DNA of 23,184 bases. Source: Oppiella nova. Lineage: Eukaryota; Arthropoda; Arachnida; Sarcoptiformes; Oppiidae. Where the stretch lies: the NCBI GenBank assembly GCA_905397405.1, contig CAJPVJ010000426.1, forward strand, positions 2,399 through 25,582. Direction: 5' to 3'. Below, in pieces: positions 1 through 8,166 of this stretch (position 1 is the stretch's first letter; each line of letters begins with the position of its first letter). Position numbers and translations under genes: made by a program. The notes under the pieces are model-generated. The model worked only from the letters and a program-made list of their open reading frames with translations. It searched no databases and was not told the DNA's origin.

Positions 1-797
1 TGATGATTTTTATAAATTACTAATAATATTTATTTACCGAGAAGTCCATACAAGTTGCATGATACAATAAATGCAGTAATAAATACGAATATTGTAAATG
101 AATAAAATGCTTAAAATAAATGAATAAACTTTTAATATACATGGAAACGTTATATTGAAAATACATTTAGTTTCCTAACTTATTTGCATTTAAATGTTTT
201 TAATAGTTGCTATTGTTATAAATAAATTAAATATTATGTTTTCATATTGTACATTAGATTATATTATAAACACACTCTACAGTAGATTAAGTTATAATTG
301 AAGCACAAAATTAAAACAGTAATTAGATAAGCATTATATAAAATAAACACATAATTAACCCATAAATCATCAAGTTAACACGAGATAATTTACAAAACCT
401 TTTTGTTAGACTAGAAAAATACAATTTTAGACATTTTGCACAAATCAGTCAATCGTTGAGAACATTATTCTCAATACACTTTGCGATGAATAGTATGTAA
501 ACTGTGTTTAAATGAAACTCAAACTCAATGTCTGTCTCAATGATGGGTTCAAGAAAATAGTGAATCAAAACTCAAACTAAAGCTCTTTTTATTGTATTTC
601 TGCCAAACAAAGAAACCATTTATTTAAAGATAATGATTTATGTCTTACAAATGCCGGGACTGCCCATCCATAAGCGCTAACCATTATATGGCAAACATTG
701 CCTGTAATTCAGTACTGACTTCAACGATCCAAATGTATAATACTATTCAATGGATTATTATTTGTTTATAAGAAAATTGAGATACTTTTAAACAAAT

Positions 798-884
798 CTG
801 TAGTGGGAATATGAAATCAACACATCGATATATTCATTATAATCTTTTATACTACGTGCTATAGTCATAAAGCTTTAAAATGTT
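798..884 (+). repeat. Left terminal inverted repeat of the transposon
   Basis: These 87 bases are identical to the reverse complement of 1214-1300. Beyond 884 the two sides diverge completely. Confidence 0.93.
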
Positions 885-929
885 GCTTGTTTAGTCATAC
901 AAATATATGACTATCCTTATATGCTTTGG

Positions 930-1157
930 TCTGATTAGCTTTATAATAATAACTTTTTAATCATTACCTCCGATTACGTATTTTATTGTAGAACATTCGA
1001 GTTCAATTTTTGAAAATGATTAAAAGTACAATTTTTATTATAATTATTATGAAAATACTACTTTTAATCATTTTCAAAAATTGAACTCGAATGTTCTACA
1101 ATAAAATACGTAATCGGAGGTAATGATTAAAAAGTTATTATTATAAAGCTAATCAGA
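930..1157. repeat. Inner perfect inverted repeat of the transposon (99-bp arms)
   Basis: 930-1028 is the exact reverse complement of 1059-1157, around a 30-bp AT-rich loop. It is separated from the terminal repeats by two unrelated spacers, 885-929 (45 bp) and 1158-1213 (56 bp). The left spacer contains its own small hairpin, TAGTCATA paired with TATGACTA. The element is therefore palindromic at both its ends and its centre but not in between. Confidence 0.92.
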
Positions 1158-1213
1158 GGTTTCGTATATTCCTATCAGATATGATTTAATGTTGAAAATA
1201 ATACAGTATGTTT

Positions 1214-1300
1214 AACATTTTAAAGCTTTATGACTATAGCACGTAGTATAAAAGATTATAATGAATATATCGATGTGTTGATTTCATATTCCCACTACAG
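1214..1300 (-). repeat. Right terminal inverted repeat of the transposon
   Basis: Perfect partner of 798-884. The final bases CCCACTACAG abut the second AAAT of the target duplication. Confidence 0.93.
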
Positions 1301-1483
1301 AAATGTAATTATCAAAAGGTTTAATTTAAAAAACTAATTTTAAAACAATTTTAAATTGAATTAAGATATTAGGATACATTGCAAAATTAGTTAATTATAT
1401 GTTGATTATTATGGTGTGTTTAATATGAAAAACTCCTTTTATAAGCAAAATCTGTACATTTCATTGATTAGAAATAAATTGCA

Positions 1484-1578
1484 TTAAATTTTATGAATGA
1501 TCGCTTTGAACACTAAAAACAGATAGTGATAGTTAGCAATAATAGTTAAATGTAAGAGTTTTAACTGGTCTACAGATT
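1484..1578 (-). other. Left-arm copy of the exon-like segment at the palindrome mouth
   Basis: On the minus strand the GA tract reads as a TC tract followed by TTTAATACAG, a splice-acceptor-like site, and then an open frame of 31 codons with a stop. It mirrors 2425-2519 in the right arm. The one difference I see inside the frame (ATT versus ATC for Ile) is silent. I do not recognise the peptide, and the short length makes chance a real possibility. Confidence 0.2.
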
Positions 1579-1585
1579 CTGTATT

Positions 1586-1588
<3 letters not shown>

Positions 1589-1627
<39 letters not shown>
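1589..1627 (+). repeat. (GA)n microsatellite at the inner end of the left arm
   Basis: A 39-bp pure GA run that pairs with the 28-bp TC run at 2387-2414. The palindrome ends inside these tracts. Confidence 0.97.
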
Positions 1628-1628
<1 letters not shown>

Positions 1629-2264
1629 AAAGTGTGAGTGAGTCCCTGATGAATTGGAGTTCATTAGCGAATTGTTGGGAACTTTGCCATCAAACAATAT
1701 GTCAGACTTTCTCACGAATTGCAAACACAGTCTCTCTTTGCTTAAGAAGTCATTTCATATATGAATCACACGAATGGCAACAAAAGCATCAATTCTTATG
1801 AAATCTTATTTATTCAATAATTCTTGGCTTCACAACAACTCTTCACTTAATGAAAGTTTGTGTTTAACAACACAAAAGTGCTTATTATTAATAAATACAG
1901 AATTTAGACTAAAAACTTTTGTGTGGGATTTAAAATAAAACTATTTGATAAAATATATCGATTTTTATACCATTGAATTAATCAGAATATTACTTAATAT
2001 TAACCCAAAGTTGTGTTTAAAGCATACAATTATTTATTTATGGATCTCATAGCAAATGATTTGTGGGAATAAGTGGAAACCCAGTGAAACAATCGATGCA
2101 TAACTGGTGTTTGAGATTAACAATGAACTCATATATTAGTTGATCATCAATGATGTGAATATGCAATTGATTTGCCATTCAATACAATGCCATAAACCAT
2201 ACGAAAGCCTATTATTATAAATCGGGAAAATCCTTTCAAAACAATTGTATGTCACGAATGGTAG
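1628..2264. other. Unique loop of the palindrome
   Basis: Together with 2265-2386 this is the only part of the first 3.5 kb without an inverted partner. It holds a 50-codon ATG frame at 1649-1801 with five cysteines (it starts MNWSSLANCW). It has no hydrophobic leader and no clear splice or poly(A) context, and frames of this length are expected by chance. Nothing else is recognisable. Confidence 0.5.
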
Positions 2265-2384
2265 GAGTGTTTGCACCGAGAGTTTCATGACTCGCGTCGA
2301 CGACCACTAATAATATTAAAACCAAATGTTTTGCAAATGATTTCATGCATCCAAACGAGTGGAGTGGCTTACCATCCAGTCCTT

Positions 2385-2417
<33 letters not shown>

Positions 2418-2519
2418 AATACAGAATCTGTAGACCAGTTAAAACTCTTACATTTAACTATTATCGCTAACTATCACTATCTGTTTTTAGTGTTCAAAGC
2501 GATCATTCATAAAATTTAA
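2265..2519 (+). CDS. Candidate exon(s) at the loop/right-arm boundary
   Basis: The frame is open from just after a TAG at 2262 to a TAA at 2517. Its first 41 codons (containing FHDSRRRPLIILK) lie in the unique loop in a locally GC-richer stretch. The TC tract would then translate as Ser-Leu repeats, followed by SVDQLKLLHL in the right arm. An alternative reading is two exons, with the TC tract plus TTTAATACAG serving as pyrimidine tract and acceptor for a second exon at 2425. I recognise no domain. The microsatellite artificially joins open segments, so the length should not be over-read. Confidence 0.22.
2387..2414 (+). repeat. (TC)n microsatellite at the inner end of the right arm
   Basis: A 28-bp TC run, 11 bp shorter than its GA partner at 1589-1627, as expected for independent slippage in the two arms. 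Confidence 0.97.
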
Positions 2520-3496
2520 TGCAATTTATTTCTAATCAATGAAATGTACAGATTTTGCTTATAAAAGGAGTTTTTCGTATTAAACACACCATAATAATCA
2601 ACATATAGTTAACTAATTTTGCAATGTTACACTAATATCTTAATTTAATTTAAAATTATTTTAAAATTAGTTTTTTAAATTAAACCTTTAGATAATTACA
2701 TTTGTTTAAAAGTATCTCAATTTTCTTATAAACAAATAATAATCCATTGAATAGTATTATACATTTGGATCGTTGAAGTCAGTACTGAATTACAGGCAAT
2801 GTTTGCCATATAATGGTTAGCGCTTATGGATGGGCAGTCCCGGCATTTGTAAGACATTAATCATTATCTTTAAATAAATGGTTTCTTTGTTTGGCAGAAA
2901 TACAATAAAAAGAGCTTTAGTTTGAGTTTTGATTCACTATTTTCTTGAACCCATCATTGAGACAGACATTGAGTTTGAGTTTCATTTAAACACAGTTTAC
3001 ATACTATTCATCGCAAAGTGTATTGAGAATAATGTTCTCAACGATTGACTGATTTGTGCAAAATGTCTAAAATTGTATTTTTCTAGTCTAACAAAAAGGT
3101 TTTGTAAATTATCTCGTGTTAACTTGATGATTTATGGGTTAATTATGTGTTTATTTTATATAATGCTTATCTAATTACTGTTTTAATTTTGTGCTTCAAT
3201 TATAACTTAATCTACTGTAGAGTGTGTTTATAATATAATCTAATGTACAATATGAAAACATAATATTTAATTTATTTATAACAATAGCAACTATTAAAAA
3301 CATTTAAATGCAAATAAGTTAGGAAACTAAATGTATTTTCAATATAACGTTTCCATGTATATTAAAAGTTTATTCATTTATTTTAAGCATTTTATTCATT
3401 TACAATATTCGTATTTATTACTGCATTTATTGTATCATGCAACTTGTATGGACTTCTCGGTAAATAAATATTATTAGTAATTTATAAAAATCATCA
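2415..3496 (-). repeat. Right arm of the palindrome (empty-site arm)
   Basis: This is the reverse complement of the left arm without the transposon. The uninterrupted target lies at 2697-2700 and beyond. Within it, 2797-2849 has an acceptor-like ATTACAG, a 17-codon open stretch and a GTAAGA donor-like site. That is too short to call and is mirrored in the left arm. Otherwise it is AT-rich and gene-free as far as I can see. Confidence 0.95.
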
Positions 3497-3649
3497 TAAA
3501 TAATTTAAATGAACGGGTGATTTAACTTTGGCTGCAAAAGTAGTGTAAATAAAGAATTTCAAAAAATGGTAATATTCTGATGTAATGTTGGATCGATGGC
3601 CACAATATGTCGCTCCCATCCCTTACTTACTGGATATGGGCTCCAAATA
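3448..3649 (+). repeat. R1: 202-bp direct repeat, copy 1
   Basis: Nearly identical to 3777-3978, at an offset of 329 bp. Its first 49 bases are the outer end of the palindrome's right arm, so the same sequence also occurs inverted at 1-49. It carries the same minus-strand GTAAGT ... TTTTGCAG pair as R2 (3532-3630). Confidence 0.95.
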
Positions 3650-3776
3650 ATTTGTTTTAATCATATCATTTTGTGCCTATATTTTCAGATTAATGCCAAT
3701 GTCATTTATCAATGTATGGAATTAGTATAGTAATAATTCTTATAATAATCAATCCTTTAATTTCTAAACCCTTTAT
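3650..3776 (-). repeat. M1: 127-bp module, inverted copy
   Basis: Reverse complement of the tandem modules at 4211-4338 and 4339-4465, inserted exactly between R1 and R2. On the plus strand it contains TATATTTTCAG, an acceptor-like site. In M2 and M3 that site is on the minus strand. Confidence 0.95.
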
Positions 3777-3978
3777 ATGGACTTCTCGGTAAATAAATAT
3801 TATTAGTAATTTATAAAAATGTTCATAAATAATTTAAATGAATGAGTGAATTAACTTTGGCTGCAAAAGTAGTGTAAATAAAGAATTTCAAAAAATGGTA
3901 ATATTCTGATGTAATGTTGGATCGATGGCCACAATATGTCGCTCCCATCCCTTACTTACTGGATATGGGCTCCAAATA
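3777..3978 (+). repeat. R2: 202-bp direct repeat, copy 2
   Basis: Second copy of R1 with only a few substitutions (for example at the TCATCA/GTTCAT position after the AT-rich start) and no net length change. It ends at the same base as R1. Unique sequence follows. Confidence 0.95.
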
Positions 3979-4034
3979 TCCTTTGATGTGAATCTCATGT
4001 AATAGAAAATGTGGTCAAATATATCGGAAATATA
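3888..4034 (-). other. Exon-like island with an alternative short intron in R2
   Basis: On the minus strand a 48-codon frame runs to a TGA. Its C-terminal part (GWERHIVAIDPTLHQNITIF) looks protein-like and is relatively GC-rich. The same stretch also reads as a 99-nt intron (plus coordinates 3861-3959) with a consensus GTAAGT donor and a TTTTGCAG acceptor. Splicing there would join a frame ending GYLEPIS to TKVNSLIHLNYL and a stop. Both readings cannot be coding. R1 shares the splice pair but has a different upstream part because M1 sits there. This may be the duplicated 3-prime end of a gene whose other parts lie at 4.5-5.1 kb. Confidence 0.25.
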
Positions 4035-4210
4035 TTATTACAACATATGTCTGAAAAGTTTGTGATGGCTAACTTTCAATAAGCACATCATTGATAGTTT
4101 ATGTAATTTAATATTATTGTAAACACAAAGTTATGTAAATGAACACATTTTAAACCTATTTTACTATAATTCTTGTAAAATTAACTTGTACAATTATTAT
4201 AAGAATAAGG
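3979..4210. other. AT-rich spacer between R2 and M2
   Basis: Unique AT-rich DNA. No repeat partner within the window and no convincing gene. Its first bases hold the upstream part of the minus-strand island in R2. Confidence 0.5.
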
Positions 4211-4338
4211 ATAAAGGGTTTAGAAATTAAAGGATTGATTATTATAAGAATTATTACTATACTAATTCCATACATTAATAAATGACATTGGCATTAATCT
4301 GAAAATATAGGCACAAAATGATATGATTAAAACAAATA
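4211..4338 (+). repeat. M2: 128-bp tandem module, first unit
   Basis: Starts ATAAAGGGTTTAGAAATT and is followed directly by M3 with a 128-bp period. Read on the minus strand it carries an acceptor-like TATTTTCAG. Confidence 0.96.
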
Positions 4339-4465
4339 ATAAAGGGTTTAGAAATTAAAGGATTGATTATTATAAGAATTATTACTATACTAATTCCATA
4401 CATTAATAAATGACATTGGCATTAATCTGCAAATATAGCCACAAAATGATATGATTAAAACAAAT
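4339..4465 (+). repeat. M3: 127-bp tandem module, second unit
   Basis: Differs from M2 at only a few bases (for example CTGCAAATATAGCC versus CTGAAAATATAGGC). It abuts the exon-like island at 4466-4670, whose minus-strand frame runs on into this module and stops at 4403. Confidence 0.96.
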
Positions 4466-4670
4466 GTAATCCTTGAGTGGCATTTGATGTAGTGATGGGC
4501 GATGTCTGCGATTATCTAATCGTCGGTCAAATTCAAACATAATTTGTAAAAACTCTTCATATTCTGTGAACACTTGGTGTACGTGTCGGCCAAATAGATG
4601 CTCGAGAACATATTACGTTAATAGAGATACTCTGTGTACAAACCGGTAGTGAAATTGGTTTAATCTACAG
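4466..4670 (-). pseudogene. Exon-like island with one in-frame stop (unknown product)
   Basis: On the minus strand a very good acceptor (GTCTCTCTCCCAG, ending at 4671) opens a frame starting CRLNQFHYRF. It has one in-frame TAA at 4615-4613. The frame then continues HLFGRHVHQVFTEYEEFL and FEFDRRLDNRRHRPSLHQ up to the M3 boundary. The phase (one base, then codons) exactly accepts the donor of the island at 4915-5062. Possible readings are a decaying gene, a second exon starting at CTCGAG|CAT, or chance. I recognise no family. The absence of a clear 3-prime donor and the scrambled R/M repeats just downstream favour a broken gene. Confidence 0.3.
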
Positions 4671-4914
4671 CTGGGAGAGAGACTTGTGCAAGAGGTGAGG
4701 TGAGGTATGTGTCAGAGAGCATTATATGCCATAAATATATTACAACTTCTAATATAATTACCAAAACTTTTTTCTTTTCTACTTTTTTGTTGCCAAAACT
4801 GAACATCACTTTTGTTTTTATTAATTAATTATCTCTCGTTAGTCTGACTCCGCATATGTTTTTAGGCAAATCGCTAGATTACATTGTTTATATAGATATA
4901 GCTCCCTTACTCAC

Positions 4915-5062
4915 ACTTTCCACAATCTCTGCCTACCAGTCCTCTCACTTGGATACAACTTAAACGTTGGTTTTATAGCGGTTTTCAAATGCCATATATT
5001 AGGGGACAGATAGGGAGTGAGGGTTGCATTCAAGTCATCCAAATTGAGATTCATGTCAACAG
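4915..5062 (-). CDS. Candidate internal exon, minus strand (unknown product)
   Basis: The exon would begin after ATTCATAAG at 5063 and end at a consensus GTGAGT donor at 4914. It is 148 nt with 48 full codons, including DDLNATLTPYLSP, IWHLKTAIKPTFKLYPSER and TGRQRLWK, plus two bases. The donor phase matches the island that begins at 4670, giving a 244-nt intron. GC content is above the surroundings. The acceptor is only fair, and no start exon was found upstream. I see no signal peptide, membrane segment or known motif. Confidence 0.33.
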
Positions 5063-5594
5063 CTTATGAATAGTGATAACAGCGAGAGTGGTATCGGGAT
5101 TGACATCCATGTCCTTTATTATACCAGTCATACATACATCACACGTCTTAACCAATTATTTGGGCATCACTTCTCTCATCACTTGCTTAACAAAACTGTT
5201 GTGACATATCATCGCAAATAATGTCAATATTTTTATGTTAACAACATTTATAAGCATGACTTTTCATTAAACTACACCAAAACATGTTATAAAAATGATT
5301 TCTACAATTTTTATATATAAATTCAATTTGCATTATAACAATATTGTAAATAATAAAAGTTTGTAAATATGATTGAACTTAAGGCTACAAATAGTTGACA
5401 CTTTCATATGATTGTTATAAATGATAATTAATATATCTTTAATGTGTTATTATGTGATGATTCAGACGTTTCCAATCAAATCACATACATTTCCATTTGA
5501 TATGAAAGCTGAGATATGATCCAAATGTTTATCCCATACTTTTACGGACAACACTGTATTCATGAGATGTGAACCAAAAATATGTTTTTGTCAG
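5063..5594. other. Intergenic or intronic stretch without a supported gene
   Basis: Contains a 51-codon ATG frame at 5066-5221 (plus) and a 34-codon minus frame around 5057-5158. Both overlap the island above and neither has splice or poly(A) support. The remainder (5222-5560) is AT-rich. Confidence 0.45.
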
Positions 5595-5710
5595 CAAAGG
5601 AGCAAATGTTTAATTTTATGGCCAAACGTAATGATAACTTATTATTACTAATGGCAGTGGAAAGGCACCTTCCCTTCAAATATGATGTCATTCCGTATTC
5701 ATATTTATAG
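5595..5710 (+). CDS. Candidate terminal exon (unknown product)
   Basis: TTTTTGTCAG is followed by two bases and then 37 codons (KEQMFNFMAKRNDNLLLL, then MAVERHLPFKYDVIPYSYL) and TAG. An ATG at 5582 lies in the same frame, so a 42-residue stand-alone ORF is also possible. AATAAA occurs at 5880, a plausible though distant poly(A) signal. A 61-codon open frame on the opposite strand (5560-5745) is probably its shadow. The peptide is mixed basic and hydrophobic, with no recognised domain. Confidence 0.28.
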
Positions 5711-5975
5711 ACATTAATTGTTTTCTCCGTATGACTGCCTCCCACTACTGTCTGACTGACTGTCTGTCTCTACTGGAAACTAACGGTCAGTAGATATAGT
5801 TCTGTAGGTACTGTTCCCCCACACCATCCATCTGATAATATAATACAATACCTGTCCTATCATTTCGTATTGTAGTAGAAATAAATTGCATTTCACTTCT
5901 ATGTATCAGTTTTTATGTGCCTTTTGTATGAGTAATACAGCGAAATGAGACCACAAACAGCCTGTGCTCTAAAGG

Positions 5976-6209
5976 TTGCATCAAAATAGCAGAGAAACCA
6001 CTCATATCTGGTCTCCGGAGACATATTTGAGGTCTAAAGCCATCACTGTTTTGGGCAAATATTTTCAAAAACTTAATGAAACTCTACTTTGGCTTCGAGT
6101 GAACGTATCGTACGATTTCATTGCATTCAATATTTGGCTTCAATTTTGTGGAAATGAATTAAATTTAATAAATGGTAGAGATTTTTATATCGGTTTATAT
6201 CGGTTATGA
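5976..6209 (+). CDS. Candidate open frame of about 77 codons (unknown product)
   Basis: The frame has no ATG near its upstream end (the first in-frame codon is TTG), so if real it is a terminal exon. It includes SPETYLRSKAITVLGKYF, LNETLLWLRVNVSYDF and a final IGLYRL before TGA. Several AG acceptor-like sites lie in the first 60 bases but none is strong. There is no poly(A) signal just downstream. Length alone is compatible with chance in AT-rich DNA. Confidence 0.2.
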   Translation: MHQNSRETTHIWSPETYLRSKAITVLGKYFQKLNETLLWLRVNVSYDFIAFNIWLQFCGNELNLINGRDFYIGLYRL

Positions 6210-7601
6210 TTGTTATGACTGTTGTATAAGGGAAGGGCTGATCAGCTAATGTAATATTTGGCACCAATTGTTTGCTCGGATGAACATAACCTTTAGTTCA
6301 GCGATAAGAAAATGAGATCAAATGAGAGCACCTTTCGGTCAAACCGTATGAACTCGTATTTGCCATAAAAACTAATATTTTTATTGAGGATTATGTTTAG
6401 AGTTCTCATCAAAGGATATACGAGTTTATGTGTGGACAAGGATTTTGTAGTAAAGTGTCCCCAAAATTAATACCAATCTCATGTGTTTTTATGTCTAATG
6501 TTTAAGTTTGACATCAAACAAACCCCGGTTATAATCGATTTGTTCAAATATTTATTACAGTATTAAACATGGGCTGTGTTAATTTCAATCTTATTTTGTA
6601 TCTTAAATAAATTGCTTTACATTTAATGGTTTACAAGTAATATTAATAAATCAGAAATAATGTTATTTTCAAAAATATTAAACAAATTGAGATGCAATTT
6701 AACATAAATCGATTTAATAATATATTATATTGTAAAAACTGATTCATTAATATATGGGACATTTAAATGACATTAAATATTAGAAACACTCGTTTATTAT
6801 ATAAAATGGAAAAATATATCTCAAGAATTGAATATTAATAAGATATGACAAAAGCATTGAAATCTTGTTTTTTACTTCAGTTTTCTCTCAAAACTATTTC
6901 TTTAAATATATTCTAATCTTTATTTGACATAAAAAATCTTTGGAGAGAAAAATATTTTATAAATAGTTTTTGCAGTACAGCTATTGTTTGATTAAATAAA
7001 TATATAATAAGTTCAGCGAACTATAAGATAACAATAAGAAACTGCTTTTAGTTCAATGCATTTGTTTAATAGATTTTAATAAATAAATAAAATCAATATT
7101 TTCTTATATAATACATTTCCATCCGATGTATATGTTTCTGAAGTCTAATCATTCAAATTATATATTTATTAAGCACTGGAGTGATTGATTTAAATTTGAA
7201 TTTTATTATCAAAAATCTATTATTCCCATTATTTAACTTTTTAGAAATAAATAAATAAAAAATGTCTAAAGAAAAGCATTACTTTCCCTAAAAGTTTAAA
7301 GGTAAATTTACAGACTAACTATAAATATAAAATCTTTATTTATCGTTTACAAACATGATTTATATTTTATTTCCTTTATAATACGCTATTTTAAATAAGT
7401 TTTATTTTTGTCAAAACATTTTATTATTTACATTTACTGTACATTTATATTTCATTCAATAGATTCTCGTTATTTGTTAAAAATATATTGGATTTTGAGA
7501 TTAATTTTCTTGGAGTAGATTTGTGTTCACAAAAGATTTCAACAAATATTTCGATAAAAAATTTGTTTGAATTTAATTTTAATAAAACATATATTCTTCA
7601 G
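6210..7601. other. AT-rich gene-free stretch
   Basis: Very AT-rich, especially 6540-7480. A 64-codon frame at 7488-7682 starts here but is largely the wrong-frame shadow of the exon at 7602. Positions 7502-7524 are shared exactly with 20404-20426. On the minus strand a 57-codon frame around 6270-6460 has no supporting signals. Confidence 0.5.
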
Positions 7602-8146
7602 GCAATACTACACAGAGATGTGTTAATAGGAAAGACATATTGTGTTGGAATGGAAGGGAAAAGCCTTTCGCTAATCAGTTGATGGCATTAGTTGTAGAAG
7701 AGTTGAGAAAAAAGGTAAATAAGGAGAGAATGAAAGCAAATATTGAAATAAATGATATTTTTTCATCTTAAAGACACGGATAATAATCAACAGAAAAAAG
7801 AATTGTTTATTAAAAAACCATGTATAATATTCAGCAGCGGAGTATCTCTCATAGTAAGTAATGTTATATTCAATATACCGGAGTTCACCGTTTTAACACC
7901 ACCAATTTGTCTCATAAGCCTTTGCCACCTCTCTCTCTCTCTCTCTCTCTCTCGCTCTCTCTCTAACCTTTAGAAATATTTTGTGTCTTTTTATACAGCT
8001 TGTGTTGTGTTTACAGACTTGTTTATCCTGAATTAAATATTCTATATACAAACGGCAACACTCGTAAAAAGTGTGTTATATATGTTTTTTTTCACTATGT
8101 TTGCTGTGTTTTTAGCAGATATAAAACTAAATCAACTAATCCTTAA
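7602..8146 (+). CDS. 3-prime part of a spliced gene, three exons (unknown product)
   Basis: Exon A (7602-7714) follows TATTCTTCAG and ends AAG|GTAAAT. It reads RCVNRKDILCWNGREKPF, then ANQLMALVVEELRKK. Exon B (7835-7853, or 7838-7853) ends at a consensus GTAAGT. Exon C (7974-8146) follows a TC tract plus CTAACCTTTAG. It reads IFCVFLYSLCCVYRLVYPEL, then NILYTNGNTRKKCVIYVFF, and ends at TAA. The phases agree (A ends in phase 0, B in phase 1, C accepts phase 1), both introns are about 120 nt, and AATAAA lies 21 nt after the stop. IFCVFLYSLCCVY could be a membrane segment. An alternative exon B starting at 7794 would break the phase with C. No 5-prime exon was found. I recognise no family. Confidence 0.42.
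7929..7964 (+). repeat. (TC)n microsatellite
   Basis: A TC run with one G interruption at 7954. It lies 10 nt before the proposed acceptor of exon C (TAG at 7971-7973) and could serve as its pyrimidine tract. Confidence 0.96.
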
Positions 8147-8166
8147 CTCAATTGCCTGTATTCAGC

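Larger units (their letters stand above)
798..1300. mobile_element. 503-bp palindromic non-autonomous DNA transposon (MITE-like)
   Basis: The element begins CTGTAGTGGGAATATG and ends with the exact reverse complement. Its terminal inverted repeats are 87 bp and perfect. It is flanked by AAAT on both sides (794-797 and 1301-1304). The matching place in the right arm has AAAT once, so this is a clean insertion with a 4-bp target duplication. It has no coding capacity, so it would need a transposase from elsewhere. The long perfect arms suggest it is young. I cannot assign a superfamily: 4-bp target duplications occur in several cut-and-paste groups, and the termini do not match one I can name with confidence. 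Confidence 0.9.
1..1588 (+). repeat. Left arm of the palindrome
   Basis: This is the reverse complement of 2415-3496 apart from the 503-bp insertion at 798-1300. Excluding the insertion it is about 1,085 bp. It is AT-rich with no convincing gene of its own. Its inner end, read on the minus strand, carries the same exon-like segment as the right arm (see 1484-1578). Confidence 0.95.
1..3496. repeat. Giant inverted repeat (palindrome) with unique loop
   Basis: The first bases of the window are the reverse complement of the bases ending at 3496, and the pairing runs inward along both arms (position i pairs with 3497-i up to 797). It is then interrupted by an insertion on the left only, and resumes from 1301 (position sum about 4003-4004) to the GA/TC tracts at 1589 and 2414. 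The outer 797 bp differ at only one position that I found (639 versus 2858). The inner 284 bp differ at about eight. The left arm starts exactly at the window edge, so its true outer end is not visible. The repeat unit beyond 3496 continues into R1, so more inverted sequence is predicted to the left of the window. Confidence 0.96.

Noticed and set aside
1-3496. Palindrome as a hairpin telomere or a simple sequencing chimera
   Set aside because: There is no telomeric repeat. The loop is unique sequence of about 760 bp, the inner arms carry independent substitutions, and one arm has an insertion with a target duplication, none of which a single-read chimera would give. A mis-join of haplotypes remains possible and is noted in the findings.
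5560-5745. 61-codon minus-strand ORF
   Set aside because: It overlaps a better-supported plus-strand island (5595-5710) and looks like its shadow.
6270-6470. Minus-strand frame of about 57 codons containing FYGKYEFIRFDRKVL
   Set aside because: Frames of this length are expected many times by chance at this base composition, and there is no acceptor, donor or poly(A) support.
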